DNA from: a virus
Reading direction: 5' to 3' (one strand)
Length of the DNA: 25,645 bases
Virus record (IMG/VR): IMGVR_UViG_3300045747_000498
Location: 1 to 25,645 of that record
Position 1 is the stretch's first letter. Each line of letters opens with the position of its first letter. Below, piece after piece: positions 23,194 through 25,645 of this stretch. The notes under the pieces were generated by a model, which saw only the letters and a program-made list of their open reading frames with translations, ran no database searches and was not told where the DNA came from. Made by a program: the position numbers and the translations under genes.

Positions 23194-24092
23194 AGGAGCC
23201 TCTTGAGAACATCGAGCAGCACGTAGCGTGCTGGGTGGTTGATTCGCTTGTGAAGCCGAGGGTGGGGTACTTGTGCAGCAGCGTCGACCCCTTCAGCAGC
23301 GAGTCGCGCGAGCGCTGTCAGTCCTAATGCGACAACTGGCCGCTCGACACCGCGCAGCCAACCAAGATCATTGTCAGTGCTGACCCATAACAAGTGTCGT
23401 TCGTGGATGCCTTCAAGACGCAACTGCTCGGTCAACCAATGACTTGTGCTTTGGTCGTCGAGGTCGCCAAATGGCCATTGGTACGGGTGCGAACCCAGTT
23501 TCATACTGTCGCCCACCAACACGACCCTGCCGTCGAGGTTGCCCGCGCTGAGGACGTCGAGCCGGTGGGGCTGTAGGTAGGCCAAGCCGTCGGGCTCAAG
23601 GTCGGGTGTGCGCAGATCGTAGTCGGCGACCGGCAGCTGCGTGCGAGAGCGCAAGCCGTAGTAGTCAGTGTAGACTTGGTAGAGCTGCGCCGACGTCTTG
23701 AGGTACTCCTCGCCCTTGCGCTTGGCCCACGAGGCGCTGACGTGCTCCCAGCCGGGGTCGCAGAGCACCACGTGCGCGCCGCAGCGCATCGCCAGCCGCT
23801 CGAGCTGCAGTGTGATGATCGGGCCCAGTCGGTCGACACCGTCGCGGAACGCACGCCCGTAGATCGGCTCGCTCAGCCAGCTGCGGTCCAAGATCACGTG
23901 CTTCTCGCCAAGCAGCGCCGGCAACATCGAGTCGATGTAGCGGCCGGCCAGCTCGGCCGGGTCGGTGACCTCCTTGTAGGGTCCGTGATGCACAACCATC
24001 GCGCCGAGTTCCTTGGCCAGCTCCACGGCCAGCGTCGACTTGCCCGACCCGTCCGCGCCTTCGAGGATGAGGACTCGCTTGCAGTGAGTCAC
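23190..24092 (-). CDS. P-loop nucleotide kinase fused to a UDG-superfamily-like domain
   Basis: A 300-residue two-domain protein started at the GTG at 24092, which overlaps the previous stop in GTGA; the longer ORF start lacks support. Domain 1 (about 1-160) is a thymidylate-kinase-type P-loop enzyme: Walker A GADGSGKST (12-20), DRSWLSEPIYG (69-79) and a basic lid region (SWAKRKGEEY). It should phosphorylate a deoxynucleotide, or a base in DNA as known for some phage kinases. Domain 2 (about 187-300) looks like a uracil-DNA-glycosylase fold: VLVGDS (191-196), PFGDLDD (207-213), WVSTDN (236-241), RPVVALGLTALARL (251-264) and VPHPRLHKR (275-283), matching the late His-Pro motif. Whether domain 2 cuts bases is unknown. 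Confidence 0.75.
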   Translation of the reverse strand: MTHCKRVLILEGADGSGKSTLAVELAKELGAMVVHHGPYKEVTDPAELAGRYIDSMLPALLGEKHVILDRSWLSEPIYGRAFRDGVDRLGPIITLQLERLAMRCGAHVVLCDPGWEHVSASWAKRKGEEYLKTSAQLYQVYTDYYGLRSRTQLPVADYDLRTPDLEPDGLAYLQPHRLDVLSAGNLDGRVVLVGDSMKLGSHPYQWPFGDLDDQSTSHWLTEQLRLEGIHERHLLWVSTDNDLGWLRGVERPVVALGLTALARLAAEGVDAAAQVPHPRLHKRINHPARYVLLDVLKRLL

Positions 24093-24565
24093 GTCGGGTA
24101 CCCCTTGAAGGTCGTTGGGTCCCAGTCGCCCGTGGGTCCGACCCACTGCCGCTTGTCGTACCCGTACAGGCCGAGGATCACCTCGGTGCAGGGTCCCACC
24201 CAGCCCGGCGGCTTGATGACGTCGCGCGCTTGGCCCGGGCGCGTCTCCTTGGTGCCGGGCACCTTCCTCATGTTGGCGAGGTGGACGTCGGCGAAGAGTG
24301 GCGCCCAGGGCAAGCCCAGCTGTACGGCCGTGCCCTTGGCGAAGTAGACGAGGTCGATCAACGCGTCGGCCATCTTGGCCATGTCGTGGATCTCAACTGC
24401 TTCGGCGAACTCCTGCAGCTCTTCACGCATGAGCTCGAGCCGGTCGATGATCATCTTCGACGTCAGGTGCGTGGGTGTATCGTTCGTCATGATGTCGAAC
24501 TTGATCATGAAGCGGCGAATCGCCTCCGACTCGGCGTCAGGCGCCGTCGGAAATGGTATGTACAT
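24089..24565 (-). CDS. MazG-like nucleotide pyrophosphohydrolase
   Basis: A 158-residue all-alpha NTP-pyrophosphatase. The start at the ATG at 24565 is favoured by AGGAG directly upstream, overlapping the methyltransferase stop; the much longer open frame to 25081 lies antisense-like over the methyltransferase gene. The metal-binding helices show REELQEF (E48, E49, E52) and MADALIDLVYFAKG (D67, D71). The usual Glu three residues before the first Asp is replaced by K64. Then LGLPWAPLFADVHLANMRKV and KPPGWVGP follow, as in many phage members. The family cleaves (d)NTPs to NMP and PPi. In this locus a dCTP-clearing role is attractive but not shown. Confidence 0.8.
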   Translation of the reverse strand: MYIPFPTAPDAESEAIRRFMIKFDIMTNDTPTHLTSKMIIDRLELMREELQEFAEAVEIHDMAKMADALIDLVYFAKGTAVQLGLPWAPLFADVHLANMRKVPGTKETRPGQARDVIKPPGWVGPCTEVILGLYGYDKRQWVGPTGDWDPTTFKGYPT

Positions 24566-24573
24566 GTGAACTC

Positions 24574-25644
24574 CTAGGGTTGATTGTCTTGCAAGCGAAG
24601 CTTGCGCCGATTCCACGAGACGTCGGCCGAGGTCGCCTTCGACTCCGGGAACTCGGTTCGTATCGTAGCGAGAATCTCGTCGGTGGACTTGCCCTCGAGC
24701 AGCAGGACCCTCGTGCGATACCCGATGCCGAGGCGCGGCGTGCGTGGCCCCGTCGGTCCACCGCCAGTGCGTGGCGCGCGCTGCGCCTTGGGCTCTGGTA
24801 CGGTCGGTGCCCACTCCGGCGATACGGCCGTGTCGGCCCAGGGCTGGCGCCAAAGGAGCTCGGTAGACGGGTTCTCCGGGTCGCGCAGGTCGACGACTCG
24901 CGTCTCGATTATGCGGCGTAGCTTCCCGCTCGTTTCCAGGCCGTCCTTGACCGCAGTTGCGAGCCAGCGGCCGACCGGCGGCATGACCGCTCGGGCCAGC
25001 TCGCGCGTGGCGGCGTCGAACCCGCGCTCGGCGGTCTGCCAGTCGGGCGGAAGGCCGACCAAGGCGAGCCACTCGGCCCACGTGAGCATGCGCGGCTCAG
25101 TCGGGTGCAGGCGCGTGAAGGACGCCAGCATGACGGGCGCTGGCTGGTCGGGCCGCAGGCGCTGTGTGACAGCGAGCGGTGCGCCGCCGCCGTTGAGGCG
25201 CTTGACCTCGTGGGTCTCCATCGACTCGTACGCCGTGCGTAGTCGGCCTTTGTGGGCATCGGACCGTGCCCAGAGCTCCTTCCAGAAGGGGTTCAGATCT
25301 GGGGTAGCGATCTTGGACACGACACGCTTGGGCGCCTTCTTGAGCGCCTGCGCGACGGTCGTGGTCTTCGTCAGCTCCGGCCACACGAGTGGATACTGGT
25401 GGGCGATCAGGAACATGCGCTGCCGGCGCTGCGGCACGCCGAGATACTGGTTGTCCTGTAGCAGGATCGTGACCTGGTACCCTGCCTCGTTCCAACGCTT
25501 GGCTTGCTCGAGGACGAAATCGCGCCCGTGGCGCCATGCGTTCGTGACGGACTCCCAGCACCACGCCTTGGGGCGGATGATCAGCCCGGCCGTGACGAGC
25601 GACGTCACGCAGTCGAGGCGCTGGTCCTTCGACCAGTGCGCCAT
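24574..25644 (-). CDS. C5-cytosine DNA methyltransferase, C-terminal part (cut by window edge)
   Basis: At least 356 residues of a DNA (cytosine-5) methyltransferase. Visible motifs, counting from the last in-window ATG: WESV (30-33) at the position of the ENV motif, with Ser for Asn; GVPQRRQRMFLIA (69-81, QRR motif VIII); a target-recognition stretch (about 85-180); PRMLTWAEWLALVGLPPDW (184-202, motif IX) and AVMPPVGRWLATAV (219-232, motif X). The SAM site and catalytic PC motif would be further upstream, outside the window, so the gene is probably incomplete. A C-terminal extension (306-350: LLLEGKSTDEILATIRTEFP and VSWNRRKLR) looks like a small helical DNA-binding tail. It is eight bases from the MazG-like gene. 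Confidence 0.8.
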   Translation of the reverse strand: MAHWSKDQRLDCVTSLVTAGLIIRPKAWCWESVTNAWRHGRDFVLEQAKRWNEAGYQVTILLQDNQYLGVPQRRQRMFLIAHQYPLVWPELTKTTTVAQALKKAPKRVVSKIATPDLNPFWKELWARSDAHKGRLRTAYESMETHEVKRLNGGGAPLAVTQRLRPDQPAPVMLASFTRLHPTEPRMLTWAEWLALVGLPPDWQTAERGFDAATRELARAVMPPVGRWLATAVKDGLETSGKLRRIIETRVVDLRDPENPSTELLWRQPWADTAVSPEWAPTVPEPKAQRAPRTGGGPTGPRTPRLGIGYRTRVLLLEGKSTDEILATIRTEFPESKATSADVSWNRRKLRLQDNQP

Positions 25645-25645
25645 G

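Noticed and set aside
22327-23226. 299-codon plus-strand ORF
   Set aside because: Antisense to the TS-fold gene, which has clear family motifs; composition is Arg/His-rich as expected of a shadow.
24566-25081. N-terminal extension of the MazG-like ORF
   Set aside because: The extension is Arg/Ala/Gly-rich and overlaps the methyltransferase in another frame; the ATG at 24565 has AGGAG and begins the family-like sequence.

Overview
The window is a stretch of a tailed double-stranded DNA phage (or prophage) with a short-tail, podovirus-type virion. The evidence is a major capsid protein followed by a P22 gp4-like tail accessory factor, an SU10-type adaptor, a P22 gp10/nozzle-like protein, tail fibres and a run of large internal-virion (ejection) type proteins. 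The DNA is GC-rich with long antisense shadow ORFs, so the host is probably a GC-rich proteobacterium, but nothing here fixes the host. No integrase, attachment site, tRNA, rRNA, CRISPR array or transposase is visible. Terminase, portal, polymerase and lysis genes must lie outside the window.

Positions 1-21669 (+ strand) form one tightly packed structural block. It runs: end of a probable scaffold-like protein, two small head proteins, major capsid protein, a hairpin, two further virion proteins, gp4-like adaptor, a zinc-ribbon protein, a fibre-like protein, SU10-type adaptor, nozzle, and a long repetitive tail fibre. These are followed by a glycosyltransferase and a SAM methyltransferase, then a small F-Q-repeat protein, a low-complexity protein with a CFI-box-like C-terminus, and five more probable internal virion proteins. 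Genes abut or overlap by 1-8 bases. Two AT-rich islands inside coding sequence (about 84-138 and 12930-12985) look like related promoters, one ahead of the head genes and one ahead of the internal-virion genes, and each is followed by a hairpin near the expected RNA 5' end.

Positions 21590-25645 (- strand, read right to left) form a nucleotide and DNA-modification block: a C5-cytosine DNA methyltransferase (cut by the window edge), a MazG-like pyrophosphohydrolase, a P-loop nucleotide kinase fused to a uracil-DNA-glycosylase-like domain, a thymidylate synthase-fold enzyme, a dCMP deaminase and a small zinc-binding DUF1660-like protein. Most are coupled by 4-base ATGA/GTGA overlaps. The two blocks converge and overlap by 80 bases with no clear terminator.

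The most interesting point is the thymidylate synthase homologue. It keeps the catalytic Cys, the general-base Glu and the phosphate-binding Arg, but has Asp (D170) where dUMP-using thymidylate synthases have the pyrimidine-selecting Asn. That is the substitution known from dCMP hydroxymethylase. I infer a dCMP-specific enzyme (hydroxymethylase or methyltransferase) and hence a route to 5-modified cytosine, with the kinase-UDG fusion, MazG-like enzyme, dCMP deaminase and C5-methyltransferase as likely partners. There is no gene-free stretch longer than 300 bases.
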